The notes beneath the pieces were generated by a model, which saw only the letters and a program-made list of their open reading frames with translations, searched no databases and was not told the DNA's origin. Of a stretch of 64,000 nt of DNA, positions 1-14,300 are shown piece by piece. This DNA is from Struthio camelus (taxonomy: Eukaryota; Chordata; Aves; Struthioniformes; Struthionidae): NCBI RefSeq assembly GCF_040807025.1, contig NC_090982.1:30268014-30332013 (forward strand), written 5' to 3'. The position numbers were made by a program, and so were the translations under genes. The stretch's first letter is position 1; the number at the start of each line of letters is the position of its first letter.

Positions 1-267
1 CACATCCAAATGCATTACCTGAGTTTATAGAGTTTGGTGAACAGATACAAGCAGCTGCCTACTAAATGTGAACAACCTCTGGTTACTGACTTTAACTATA
101 AAACCTCCACTTAATTATAACATGAACAAGGCTTCTGTTTTGCCACACAATGCACCTGCCTGGTAAAATCTTAGCAGAGCACTCTTCCCTAAATCAACTA
201 AAACTCAGGTAGCAGAAATAGCTGCAAAGACATGAGCTGAATATAAACCGCAGGACCTGGGAATATT

Positions 268-562
268 TTCTCGTTCATTTCTCCGTGGTGGCCAGCGACA
301 GGACAAGAGGCAACAGGCACAAACTGAAACACAGGAAGGTCCATCTGAACACGAGGAAAAACTTCTTTCCTGTGAGGGTGACTGAGCACTGGCACAGCTT
401 GCCCACAGAGGTTGTGAAGTCTCCTTCCCTGGAGATATTCAAAAACTGCCTGTACGTGATCCTGGACAATGTGCTCTAGATGACCCTGCTTGAGCGGGGT
501 GGGGGAGGTTGGGCTAGATCTCCAGAGGTCCCTTCCAACCTCAACCATTCTGTGATTCTGTG
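268..562 (+). mobile_element. CR1 LINE 3' fragment
   Basis: This is a 5'-truncated CR1 copy on the plus strand. It matches the end of ORF2 and the 3' UTR of the large copy: GACAGGACAAGAGGCAACAG, the codons for HKLKHRKVHLNTRKNFFPVR, then the CCCTTCCAACCTC block. It ends in two ATTCTGTG octamers at 547-562. The ORF2 frame reads through VTEHWHSLPTEVVKSPSLEI with few changes, so the copy is fairly young and resembles the 27-30 kb copy. The 5' breakpoint is near 268-272. Confidence 0.92.
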
Positions 563-1703
563 AATCCAGATGTGCACCCAGGTGAGAAATCAGCTAAACA
601 TCAAGACACACCACAGGGACATGGCTTACTGGGGAGGAAGCTACGGCACACTCTGAGCAGGTCTCCAAGTCAATTGATTAGCAACTAGGACCTCAGGACA
701 GTATTAGAAGTGATATAGTCCAGAGATAGTCAACCACCCAAAATTATTTCCTTAAGGAGACCTAACATATTAGGAGGAAAAATAGGCTAGCACTCAAACC
801 TTCAAAGTTGCCAGGATCTTGCCCCAGTCAGAGGGCCACGCTACTACTCTGTGGTTCTCTCACCTCTACAATACATATCTTTTGCATGGGCTATTAAACA
901 CTAATTATTTTTCTTCTCTGAGGAAAACAGCTTCCATCTTCCACAGTTTCTTAACAATATCCTTTAAGTTTTGGTCACTTTATCAATATCGGACTTGTGC
1001 AAATTTTCACATTGCTTGACAAAAAGAAGAAAAGAAAGAAAAAGAAAAAAAAGCCTCATGTACGACTGTCATCATAATAAGAGACTTAATGCCCTGGCAA
1101 TATACTAGCATATATCATCTGCAATGACTAAAATACATGATATAATATTAGAAGCATATTGAATCAACTTAGCTAGAAGTATAACACTTTCTCATAATAT
1201 AAAAAAAAATGCATAATTTATAAACCACCACTTCCACATCATGGCTCACAATTTTACTAGTCTTCTGAGCAAACATCGCCAAAATGATTTCTAATGATCC
1301 GAACTTGAGGAATTACCGTCTCATTTTTGGTTAGTCTTGACATAATAATTTTTGTGGCTATGAAAGTTTAAATTCCATGTCTACTGCCGGTAAAACATTT
1401 CACAGCCTCTGGCAGGTAACTCCTAAAACTGCCTCCAGCTGAATATTATAATTTTCTCTTAACATAAAGAGCAATGTCCAATATCTCTCTGTCTTTGCCA
1501 CTAAAAGTAGTGCTCACTTGTTACACAAAATGCAAATTACCAGATGCCTCAGATCAAGATTGTCAGAAGACTGAATTCTTTTGAAAGGAAAACTAATGAA
1601 GCAACACTGAGCTCTAGAAGAGCATAGCTTGATTATAGGGCTCTCAACAGGATCCTGCATAACGTTCCCGACTGACCTTGTACAAGGCATTCATTCAATT
1701 ATT

Positions 1704-1750
1704 AAAAAAAAAAAAAGATAAAAAAGACAAAAAAAGACAAAAACAAAAAA
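1704..1750. repeat. A-rich low-complexity tract
   Basis: Runs of A separated by AAAGAC and similar units. A second purine-rich tract of the same kind lies at 1020-1052, and an A-rich tract at 63434-63462. Confidence 0.85.
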
Positions 1751-2940
1751 AGCTATAGACTTTCACCCTTATTATAAATATTATATAAGCAGGAAAAAAA
1801 CCCTGCATAACTAACATTTTCCAAGACAGGTAATAAATCAAGTGCAGATCATCATGCAGCCATACAACTTGTCACTTGCTTGACTAGTTCATTCTCATTT
1901 TTCTTTAAAGAAGCAGGAGATGAGTCCATTGTGAAAGACTGGGAGAGTTACCCTTACTACCATGGGAAGTAAAAAATGGAGTAAGCAGGATAAGGTCAAC
2001 ACATTAACATTTACATGAATTCAGATCCTGTATTACTTTAATTCTCTTCAGTGACGGGCAAACCATCAGAGGGGTGGAAATTAGGCTTCAACGTTAATTC
2101 AAAATGCTTGGTTTAACCTTTAGAAATAATTCAATTTTCTCCTTTTTTCCCTATCCTTTTCCCCTGTTTCCACATAGCAAGAAGATACTTTTCTACTTCT
2201 TCAAAATTATCTACATCTTTTTCAATTAAAATTTGGAGAAACTTTCCATGCACGCTTTATGAGACTGAAAGTAGTCCTGTGGGATTAAACACCTTTCAAA
2301 CTATCTCTGCCTCTTTCCTGTAGATCTGACTGAGCTAACAAAGATGACTAAGTCAAGATTAACTTCTCTTTACCCCTCAAAAAATCCTAGACAAATGTTA
2401 GCAGCAGATACTTGCAAGTTCCAGGTGAACTTTTCAGTAACAAATCACCCGACAACTGACAAACGGGGCTTAAGTTATGAAGAAGGGTCCTCACATAGTA
2501 TTTCAGAAAGAGGAGTTAAGACTTTATATTCCAATGGAGGAACACACAACAGGTAGAAAAAGACAGAGAGATCCCAAATCTTAAGTAAATTTGACTTGAA
2601 AATAATTAAGAACAGTGAGAAGACTGAAGCTTTAAAAGCATTTTATTTTGTGTAGCTCTGTTGGACTGGCTAGCGCAATCATCAGCCCTTCTCACAGAGA
2701 CCCTACACTTTACCCTCGTAGGGGAGCTGCAGCTTGCAGTGCCTGCAAACCTCAGGACTGGACAGGATCAGTTTAAGTAGTCTGCCTGTCCTAGATCTGT
2801 AGGACCATGATGAGATAATATGGTGTCTTGGCCTCTGGCAGGATGTCAGAAAGGGAAAGATACACAATCGCAAAGGACTGAACACACCTAGGCCCAGACC
2901 CAAACAGGTAGGAGCCAGACTTTCCTGCCAAACTATGGCA

Positions 2941-3002
2941 GGAATATTTGCCAATTCTGTGGAATTGCCAATTCCAGGGTGGAATATTTGCCAGTTCTGT
3001 GA
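2941..3002. repeat. Imperfect 40-bp tandem duplication
   Basis: GGAATATTTGCCAATTCTGT at 2941 recurs at 2981 as GGAATATTTGCCAGTTCTGT after exactly 40 bp. The second unit is truncated after about 22 bp. Confidence 0.7.
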
Positions 3003-5274
3003 CATCCCTATTTCTGATTTTACCAGGGTAGGTCTATCTTCTTTTCTAGGAAGTCCTTCCACTTGCTTTCGCATAACGGCCATAATGGCGTAGCTGGAGA
3101 ACTCCTGCCTGCCTGCAATACTGATCCACATATGAAACAAAATAAACTTACGTCTTGGACGGTAAAAGTCAGAAGTATCAGATCTTAAAGATTAGCTTCG
3201 GGTCTTCCTCAGCCTCCACCCAGCATAGCAGTCTCTCACTCACACACCCATGCAAGCGCTACTTTCAATTTAACCAGAATGGAAATAGAGCTTTAAGCTC
3301 CTTGAAGAGCTGCTATTTCAGCGTTTCCTACACTTGCCACTCAAACTAGGTGGAGCAACTCTAACATCCCTAGAGACTGAAATGAGGATCATCACATGCC
3401 GGCCTTGGAAAGCAGGGAATTGGAAAGTTCCCTTCGTCTCATTTTGGGAAAATGTAACAGTCTAACTGAAGGGAGACACCAACCACCGCAACAATTTCAT
3501 AAACATAGAATACCTTAATTAGCACCAAAACAGCATGACTTTTATTAAAGACAGTGTCTGCTGATTCTCCTTATGCAATGCACTGCAGTTGCACATGTAG
3601 GCAAAAATGAGGATAGCTGATATTAAACAGGACAAGATGCAGGCACATTACTGAAGGCAAATTCATGTGGAAGCGCAGAAAGTGTGGGCTTGCTCCCTAA
3701 AGACACTAAATACTTAATTGTGAGGACTTTGAGAACTCTTTTCCTGCTTTTCCCACAGGCAAAGTGGACATATCTGGACAGGGAGGCCCCAGCGGGCACA
3801 AGTGACAGTGAGCTCCAGGCTAGCACCTGGAAAAACAACAGCTATAAGTGCCTTTGTATTTCCGCCCACCTGACATCCTCTCCGTAGGGATGTGCTGGTG
3901 AAGCAGGACAACGCTAAAGAAGTGGTGCGTAAACTAGAAAATGAGTCACAAGAAAAAGATTGTACACTGCAGTTCTTGAAAAATAGATAAGATTGTTTAT
4001 TCCACCTCTTATTTCCATTAAAAAAAAAATCTAAATCAGAGCAATCTTTCTTATTTTATTTGCTTCTATCACCACTGTGATTGAAGAAGTTCCATTCTTC
4101 TCATTTCTTGTCTGGCACTGGCTTTCTTTATTTTAAATACAAACCACTGGAGTACTCAGTTGCCAAATTGCTGCACTTTTAAACATTCTAAATAGGACAT
4201 TAGTTCATAGCATGAATGTTTTGAAATCTGATCAACAAGCCGTTTCTCAATACATTAAGCAAAGCAAGCAAAATTAGGCTGTTTTATGTCAGGTACTTAG
4301 CACAAATCCCTTAATAATGTGTTTGAGTGCAGAAACCATTAATAAATGCATAATTCCCTAAGACAGGCTTGATTAATTAAGTCATATGTGTATCCTTCTA
4401 ATTAAAAAAAGAACATTAGGCAGATGAGTGGAATTTCTGAGTACAGAATTCAAAAGCAGTTTTGCTTTTATTTGAACAACGGAAAAAAAGCTGCTTGTTA
4501 CTGTAGCTGCCAAAGAGCAGCTAGAGTGCTGACACAAACCTCTCAAACTCTAACTTATTAAAAACAACTCAATATTTATCTGCCACTTTGTAGCCCAATT
4601 TTTAATCAGGTAGCTGCTTGATTAATCCAGGCAGTTCAGATTAGGAGGGCAGCTGGCACTAATATATACATAAGCAGATGATATGTTACTTACATTTCTT
4701 CTCAAGCAAGCAGTCTAAAACCAAAGCCTTAGTGGTTTTTGAACTCCCAGGGAGAACTATTTTATGAAAAAATAACAAACATAGTTTGATGATCCACTCC
4801 AAACTCTTCCCAAGCATTTTCCCTACAGTTGTGCAGACTGTAGACTTTGGTATTATGCTATAATTTGCAGCAACACCAAAGTAATAACTGTTTTTATATG
4901 CAGAGGCTCTTCTGTTTAAACAACTAACTTTTAGCGTTTCCTTTTTTAAGTAAGTAAACAAAAATTGAAAGAATGGAAAAAAGTAATGTTCTGAGTCCTA
5001 ACAGGAGCCTTAAGAATTCTGCTTAGCTAATAGATATTGTTAAGCAATAATAACATTGCCAAGGATATTTTAGCGGGTGAATGGGGCAGCACAAATCAGT
5101 ATAACAATGCTAGTTGACGTGCCCCATGTGATACAGTCTGAGTCTCAGAAAGAGAAACTTGTTTAGGCCGGATGAGTAACATAAATTAATAGTTTGTAGG
5201 CTGGCAAGTCTGGTGCCTATCAACCGCAGAGGACGCTAATCTGTGGGATTAGTCCCAGCTGGAAAAAGGACTCT

Positions 5275-5332
5275 GCTGGGTCTTGGACTAGATGATCTTC
5301 AGAGATCCCTTCCAACTTAAATTATTCTATGA
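5275..5332 (+). mobile_element. CR1 LINE 3' terminal fragment (old)
   Basis: A short plus-strand remnant of the CR1 3' end: TTGGACTAGATGATCTTCAG, CCCTTCCAACTTAAATTATT and a single ATTCTATG octamer. The octamer type (ATTCTATG) differs from the ATTCTGTG copies, which suggests another CR1 subfamily. Confidence 0.85.
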
Positions 5333-8300
5333 TGTGTGAGTGCTTGAGGCACTGACCTTTTTCCATGAACACAATGTCCCATGGCTGTTTAATTAGAGAA
5401 TTGTTTTGATTTTGTTGAGATACTAGCAAAGCATCTGAAAGCAAGAGTGAAAATGGTAGACAATAATGAGTAAGCAGCAGCAACTGATAAACTTGATACA
5501 GGTATGACAAAGCACACTGCGTCCATGGGGTAGGGAGAGGAGAGGAGAAAAAAGGGTGCTGGAATTGATTTGACTAAGATTTATCAGTGTCTCAAAAAAC
5601 ATTATTGGGCCTCAAAATTGCTGACAAAAATGCCTTGAAACTGCTGGCCTGAAAGAGGCTAAAGTCAGGCACTGGATCAAGTTCTAAGGCCAGAGAACTG
5701 TTTTTTCCCCAAAGCAACTGATAATTTGAAGGGATTCAGCTTTTAATTCTTCAGCTGTTATATCCTAGATCATCAACACAGGCAACGCTCCACTACAACA
5801 AATGATCCAGCTCAACATAAAATCAGCTGGAAGGCTGCTACATGTAGTCCTAGTTGATTGGTATGGCCAAATTTGCAGGCCTCTTGCCTGGGCAATTAAG
5901 CAAGTCCCAGAAAGCATAATGAGTGAAGGAAGGCCCACCACAACTATAACTCTTTCCTCTGGGTCTTCAGCTAGAAGAGAGTTAGCTGCAACCATTGAGA
6001 GAACCATTGAGAAGCTCAGACAGACAGGCTGAGCCTGCAGGTATGAAGAAGTCTGTACACAATTCCCACCTCAGTCAGAACAAGGTGACTTGTTGCACTA
6101 GATTAGAAGAGGAAGAGGCTACATGAGTGAGCAGCTTTAGTGAAGTCAGGAACATGACTTTGAATTAAGTAGCAAAACTCTGTATTAGACAAGCAAGAGC
6201 TACATTCAATTGATGCCATACTAATTATTTTAGTCCCAACTCCTGAATTTGGCTTACATGGCGCTCCTGGAGACATATACAAGCAGATAAAAAAATCTTA
6301 TCTATTGTCCCACTTAGTTAGGACTGGAGTTTATCGGAACGCACAAGACTTTCAGGGAGGATTCACACACTTTCAGGTAGTAAATTCCAAGACAACACAA
6401 CTGCTGTCAGTGGTGTCCTTGACTTGAGTGGAAGTCTGACACCTCCACGTAAAGAGGTATGCTTAAGTATTTTTATCTAGAAAGACCTGCAGCACTGCAA
6501 AAAATCTCTTCCCCTTTTTTTTGCTTTTGCAATAACATGCAGACTCTCTGCTTTTTTAACTGGCAGAAGGCTACCGCTCCTCAAAAATTCAGTAAAGAAG
6601 CCTGAAGCTAACAAAATGTTGAACACAGGACAACAAATCCTATACCTTAAAGGCTAGAGAAATATGAAGGATCTACTGAAATAAGATACCAGAAGGGGCC
6701 AAAAAAAAGCATGCAAAGTAGCAATCTGGTTGGAAAAAGTTTAACTAAGAAAATAGTGTGTGTTGCTACAGGAATCAGACTCAAAAGCTGTTTGCCCAGT
6801 GACAAGCTCAATGAATACGATATGATGGGATAAAGAAAATGAACACCATCGGCTCTGGACGTGACAATTTAATAGTAAAACCTGCTAAAAAAGGCTTCAG
6901 CTTAGGCCAAGCTGGAGACAGGAAAGGAAATACAAGATTTCCGTATTCTTAAGGGCTCTGAGTTTAATGTCATGCATTTTGGGCACAGGAGGAAGAAACA
7001 TCCATCTTATAAACCAGCCACCTTTCCATCAACCTTGCTTTCCACCACAATTTTCAGTAGCTTCCTGGATTGCAACCAATTCCATGCAATCCCTTCTTGC
7101 TTCTCGGAAAACTGGCCTCTTTCTGTCATCTCTGAAGCTGTGTTATAAGTGTAGTTTCCCTTGTTGCCAGGGAAAACATTTCCTCTGCACCATCCAGCTA
7201 GCTCCTGTGCTGCCCTCTCACTCCCGCCCCAGCTCCACTGCCCTCCACCCTACACTCCAGAAGATTTGCTAAGTTTAGTATGCTCGCAGGAGAAAACACT
7301 CTCCCTCACCCCCCGTCACCAAACTCCTTTCTACTATCTATCCACAACCTTTCCAAAAGCCTAAATGTCTTGTTTTGGTGGTTTGGGCTTTAATTTGAAA
7401 TCAGTTATATTGTGTATCATACGCATGAAGATGAGAAATTGAATAGTCTGGAACTGGACAATTTGACTGATGAGGCTATTCCTGATTTTGATCATTTCAG
7501 AATGTGATTGAAGTTACAGTGATATATAAGACGAAATCAGAATCAGGCCTTGCTCTGCACACAGGCATTGCAAAATCTCTGGTAGATAGATTTTGTCAGT
7601 ACAGGCAGCTACCTCTGAGCATTTGTTTTCTGCTGTTGCCTGCCCGTGGCTCCTAGCCGCCAATACTTTAGAGCACATGCATATTCCCTGAAGAATAGCG
7701 TTATATTATAGCTCATCTCCCCTTGGGACTCAATTCAGATTAGCATACAGGTCTGTAGAGTTTAATCTTTTAAGGTTAAGCTTCATGTGACACTTGATAA
7801 AAAATGCATTACAATTGGTTGATATATAACAAGCATTTTTCGTCTCCTTCAAAATCTTCCTCCTTCCACTGTTTATCTCTCTGTTCTATATCAAAAAGCT
7901 AAGAAACCTGGAAAATTTTAGCATACACCTTACAAGAAACCAGTGCTTTTCCACTCTGTTTTTTTATCTTCTTTCTCTGTCTCATAGAAAATCACTTACA
8001 GCCCAAACGTACATTCCAGGAAACCAAGACTCGTCCTGCTTTTCCTTTTCCCATAAACATACAGTAACAATGCTGTTTAGACTATGTATACTGACAGACT
8101 TGAAAAACAAGGGAAAAATAGAATATCTGGCAATGTTAAACTTCACTGTCTAGCACCTCTACCTTTGTCAGGCCCTTCTGTAGACAAGCCACCATAATTA
8201 CATTTTCCTCCCTTGTGTTCCACCCCAACACTATTAAAGGCTTGCAAGATCAGTCACTGCAGGCAACCAAAGCACAGTGGGGACAGCCAATTTAGACTGA

Positions 8301-11300
8301 AGCCTGGAACCAGGAAAAACATTGAAAATCTGGAACCCTGCTAACGGCCAAGGTCTGGACACGGAGCCAGGATACAAGCTGAGGATGACGCCAAGGATGG
8401 GAAACACAGCAAGCTGCCAGGAGGTGGGAACCAGCGCCAGGATACAATCCGAGGGTCAGGAACCAAGCCAGGATGCAAGCCAGAGGTCAGGAACAGCTGC
8501 CAGGGGCTTGGATCCACAACAGGCTTCAACCGCTGAGCAGCCGAGGAGCAAATGCAGAGGCTGCCTCAACACTCAGCAACTAATTGCACCCGACAGCCAC
8601 ATGCGTGATTGATCACGCCGCTGAAAAATAATAGGGTTCCCTCGCCCTGTGATTTCTAACAGGCCTCAGCTAATGCAGGATTCGGGTCCAAACCCAGTAG
8701 CCCTGATCCAATGAACTGCAAACTGGTGCACGACATGAGGTAACGGCAACAAGTAGCATCACAATTTTCTTGCTCCCATAGGTCTGAATCAGTCTGCTAA
8801 CGTGATTCACTACACTTAACACATGCCTGCAGTGCTGCTTCCTCCTGCCTGTGGCAGGAAAAGCTGTAACATACATTACTGCAGCTATATATCAGGAAAT
8901 GGTACAGCTAGAGGACCGATACAGGGATCAAAATAGAAAAAAATGTTGCAGGCACAAAACTACTTTTGAAGTTAGTTTCATCAGCCAACTTGTGGCTATG
9001 AAGGTAGATATTCCAGTAAAGCTGGTGGGAAAGCTGAGCCCTTTATCAGTAATCTGACAGTCATACTTGCTAAAACAAAATTTAAGAGAAAAGCCAATGT
9101 GTAAACACATCTTTGTGCACAGTGACAGCCAAATAGCCATAACAGCATAATTAACTTACTCTCTCCTAGAAAGTCTATGAACTACGGATTAGAAGCATCA
9201 GAAATCGGGGCAGGTCAAAACATCTTATCTCGATCTTTGGCTAGCCAAGGGAAAGGAAAACTATTAATTGCATCCAAGCCGTAGACATAACAAGCAGGCT
9301 AATAAACCCAAACAGTGGAGGAATGAACCAAAGCAGATAATCAGAGTGCATTGCATCAACACATCCAAAGCTCATTCAACTAGAATTAAAAGTGCTGATA
9401 AAAGAGAGTTGTCTAATTTGCTCTGGTTAAATACCTGGCATTTCCCAAAACTTCATCCTCTCTGTATCAGGCTGGAAACCGATTTTAGTAAGATGCATAT
9501 ATTTTCCCTTAATAATAGTCCTGAACTTTTATTTTCTGGGGTTGCCAAAGTACAGGCTGCTTAGCAAGAAACATGTTTTACACTATCAGCCTCCAATATC
9601 ACTGAGAGCCAGGGTCTTCATTCACTTCCACATTTGCTGTTTGCAGCCATTGACCCAGATCAGGTATGTGTTTTTCTGTGAAGAGAAAGGTGATGTTTCC
9701 ACTCGGAAAGTACTTTGGAAAGAGCTTGCAAGTGTGTGAAAGGCTGAATTAAGTATGGGTGAGAGTTTATGGTAGCCTCTAATGTCTAAGCGTATATGCA
9801 TACAGGGGTGAAAAAGATAGAGGAGATGGAGGAGAGGAAAGGACTCTCCGGATAGGAAGGAGGGGAGCTGGTATAGTTGTGCACTGGAATTCATAATAAA
9901 GGTGTTTTTAACAAACTTATACTAGTCTTGGTTATTTTACATAGCCCATCTTTGTCCTGGACAATACATGTGATGTGTCTATGATGCCATTTGATTTCAT
10001 GCACATACTCATCTATAGATTTCCTTTTAGAGGGCATGTGAGTTTGGTGTTTGGGGAAGAAAAGAGAAAAGGGATAAGAGCGGGTCAAAAATGAAGAGGA
10101 AAGATACTTTGTTTAGCTTTGCTTTTAAAGAACCACACTGTCAAAACATAAATGAACTTCCTTTCCAGATGAAATAACAATTTGTGGCATTAATCTCTCT
10201 CCTTGCCAGCATCTCTGCAGGTGCATTTACTTCCAGCTAAATTCCAAAGATTGAATGTTATTTTTTAAATAAAAAGCTATTTTGAGAAAGCATCAGCAAT
10301 CCTGCAGGATTACAAAAGAATTTTGAGCCCAAGTCTTTTCCCCTTGCACAGGGAAAGTGGAATATGAGTCAATGTTACGCATGAACTGCATATTGGAGTT
10401 ACAAGCTGGGAGAAAGGGGAACCAAAACACAGAGCCACAGATCTATAGGTTGGTCCAGGAAAGTTTCATCACCAACACAGTAAGATCAAAAAATAGCAGA
10501 CTTAAATAAGCTAGAGACTGCCCAACTTCTTTCTGAATTTTTAAGTTTACCATAATCTTAAAGAGGTAGAACAAGAAAAGAAAAAGCATAATACGTGGAT
10601 TCCAAATGTTCTAAAATATTTTAATAGTTGCAAGTAATAGCAGCATTATCAATCAAAGCCTCTCAAACAATGGCTATTTCTGTTGTCTGTTAAAGAAACC
10701 AATAGCCAGGCTTCAGGAAGTCTAAGGCTTTAGGACTTCATGTGACAATCCCTACTGGGAAAGCATCGCAGGCAGTAAGCCAAGCTTCCCTCAGTGAAAG
10801 AGGCTGTGAAAGGATAGCAGAAAGGTTTCCATATAACAGCCTGAAAGAAAAGAGAGCAACCCTTCCTCTGATTTCTATGGGAACTGTACTAAGGAAACGG
10901 ATGCAGTATTTCCTAAATCGCTCAGAGATTGTTACTAAAGTCCCTTCTTTCTCTTTTCTTGGAGGTCGAAATGTTTCTAGTCTAGTACTAAAAAATATCT
11001 AATATCAATAGTAGTAGTAAAATAATCTGTCCTGAGTTTGTTACATAGAGGTCAAGTATCTCCCACACACAAGAATGGTGAAGCATGTTAAGTTGTTGTT
11101 GTTGGTTTTTTTTCATGAACTAAAGGAATAGCTAAGATTTGATAGAGGCAGGTCATCTGGAGTTGTTAATATACTCTAAAACATCTAGAAACTGTTTACT
11201 TAGACCACCCCTAAAGCCTAGAAGAGTAAAAATAGTTTTCAATCTGTTATTTAGCTTGAGGTCTAAAAATACATCGTGACAAGTTTTTGACATATGTCCT

Positions 11301-14300
11301 ACAAGTAGAAGCTAACTTCTCTATAGGGGAAGTATCCAATTGCTATTAAAGCTGGATTGGTTGTTAACAACACAGGTGTCCCTGTAATTTCACAGCTGCC
11401 TGGAGGGTTCATCAGGTAACTCCTCACTTACTTAAACATCAGCAAGTGGTTGGAGGCAAAACCATATGGGATGAAAAGGACTCTCCCACTAAAGTAATTT
11501 CTTACTTGTAAATCCTATTAATTTATGACTCTGTGTTAACACCTCAAGCTCTTTGAAGAACTATTACATGAATCTTTTTTAACTGCATTATCATCTTTTG
11601 CACACAAACCATAATTTATTCTAAAGACTTCAAAGGTCATCAGCTATCCTAGCTGCAGCTCCAGCATGACACAGCAATCCACTAGAAACAGAGACACTTT
11701 TCCCAACAAAGTTTTTCACTTTAAATTACCGAGTGACTGAAACTGTTAAGTGCTTACTCTCTGACACAGAGTCATCATATTTTCAGCATCTTTAAAAGCT
11801 TCTGTTCAACTTCTGCAGTCTATTAAGACATCAGTAATCTTCCTCATGGCATATATTTCTCAAGTATTAAACAATAACTGCGTTATGATACGTTAATGTG
11901 TATTTTGACCTTGCAAAGTTCCATCCCCAGTGTCATTCCAAACAAGCACGGAGAATGGAGCACGCAACGGGGCTGAGCAACTTTTGCTTCGTAAATACAT
12001 TTAGAAGAAAGGCAGCCTTTTCCAAGTATTTCAGGCAAGTTTTCTTTGCTGTTCAGTAAGGATCCGCTAACTTCACATCTGTTTATACCCACGGTTTGAA
12101 TATCCTCTCTGTATGAAAAGGATAAAACTTCTGTAAAAATATTTTGAGTGTTTCTCATGGAAAGTCCAAAAAAAATCTCCAGAGGAACTAGAAAAATATA
12201 CAACTTAAAGAGAAAACAAATAAAGAAGGCTTGAAAGCAACTCAGACAAAGAGGGATTTACCAAATGAAAAGGCGGCTGTAACGGCTGAACCCTCTTTAT
12301 CAGTACTCTAACAAATAACACCTCCTGCACTTTAAATATTTAATGTGAAATCCACGGATTTATATAGTTTACAGAATGCCAGAGGCTTATTATCTTTACA
12401 GATTGTATGACAGGAATATTTCTATCATTTGATTCCACTGTTTAAGACAACAGGAATTCCTCCAGGTGCTAATGGCAGATAACTGGCGTGCTGCTTCAAT
12501 AATCTACTAATTATAGAATCCCTCAGGTAGAACAATGTCATTAATCTGATTAAATTATTTATATTTCTGGAAAGCAAAATCTTATTAGGTCCTTAGCATT
12601 TGACTTTGTATATTATGCAACCAAGTCTGTGGCTTATGGTGTGGAGAAAAAGATCTCTACTTTACCATCCCAAAAGGTAGGAAAGGATAGGAAAGTCTCA
12701 TCTGCTAATTTGTAGTGCCATTCATGTATTCCAAGTCATTCCTTTGCATGCATAGGATGCCCATTTAGATACTATAACACTTCTTAGAGTGAAGGTTAGT
12801 TGTGAGGCATTTATCAGGTACCTCATCTTCACGGAGGCTACTTATGAGCAGACTCATGGATGGATTTGGTTGCACCCACAGTGGTCTAACCATGCTAACA
12901 CCTGTGAAATTATCAGACATATGCCCTAGTGTAAGATCAGAACGAGACCAAGTGCCTAATTTAAACTGAGGATTGTTTTCTATCAAGTAAAGCAGGAAAA
13001 ACATAAATGAGGTGCATGATTGCATACAGATCCCATTTCAGTGCTTATGATTTCAAAATAGGAGTGAGCACATGAGAATGAGAACCAGTAGCCACCTTCA
13101 CTTGGAACTTAGTAACTGATAGCAGCACTAAAACCACGTGCAACTTAGGACACCAAAATTAGAAATGTTGCTAGATACTTGTAGCCCAGAAGATATTTTC
13201 TGAGGTAAGCACTTGCTTTTTAGTGATATTATGCATTTACTGATTTTAAATAAAGAGTCCACTCTCATCTCTGTACACTGTTGTATGAATTTTCTAACTT
13301 GTGTGCTTACATGCAGCTCCATTTGCAACTTATCTTCTGGCACTTGCACAACTAGCACAACTGTAGCCAATGTTAAGATGTTCCCGTAGTAAAGAAATAC
13401 AGCCAACAGAACAGATCTAGTTATTTAAACATTAAGGTATTTAAATAACTCAAAAATATGATTTGATATTGCATCTCTTGATATCTCTTTGATATTGCCC
13501 TGTTAGACACCCCACAGGTATAATAATTTACAGCATAATATCAAGCTACCTCAGTAGCCTATGATTCTGATAGTGTTTTTTTATAGACAAATTTAATGTA
13601 TTGGGAATTTTTCTCTGCTTAGGGTTAAGAATAAGTTTAAGTGTTAGTTGTATCCTTTCAAGCTAAAAATTGGGTGTTTTGCTTTTATAGAAAGCATCAA
13701 CTAGCATTATCACTTAATTTTTCCCCATCTAAAAATCTAAAACATTCAACTAAAAAATGAACAGAATAGAAAAAGTTGAGATTGCCAGTATCCCATTACA
13801 TATGAGTATAAATAGATGATCTAACAGTCCCTTCTTTCTTTAAAAAACCTATGAACTTTTGCATCATAGATTTTGCAAGAAAATTCAGTTTTGATAGCAG
13901 AAGTAACTCATACAGTACATATCATATCCAATCAGCCAATCCAAATATTGCAAAAACATGTCTATACACGACTGTTAACATTACTGAAAGAAGCTATATC
14001 TCTTTATGCCCTCATCCAAATTATCAAAGCCTTTTCCCAGTGTATTATGGGTAATATATCAATCAGATGCAAAGGATATCTGAGAAGAAATTAGATGCAG
14101 AAATTTCAAAAATTCAGCTGATTCTTGTAATAAACAGTAATTTGGTTTGGTGAATCATCCTACTTTCTACCAACCACAAAAAGGAAAGCGATAACACATT
14201 TCACCTCTGTCCTATGCAAATCTGGTCAGATAAAATGTAGGATCTTCATTATAGTGAAAGTAAGAAAGAAGAATCCACTCCAGACTCCAGCAACAGCTAC

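Larger units (their letters stand above)
563..5274. other. Intergenic stretch without recognised gene
   Basis: AT-rich single-copy-looking DNA with two A-rich tracts and a 40-bp duplication. The longest ORF, 145 codons (2703-3140, minus), has no recognisable motif. Positions 4290-4680 carry clustered TAATTA-type motifs and may be a conserved non-coding element. Positions 1-267 also hold nothing I can identify. Confidence 0.7.

Noticed and set aside
2703..3140. 145-codon minus-strand ORF
   Set aside because: No recognised family. Part of it is produced by the 40-bp imperfect tandem repeat (NWQIFHPGIGNSTELANI), which is not typical of a conserved protein.
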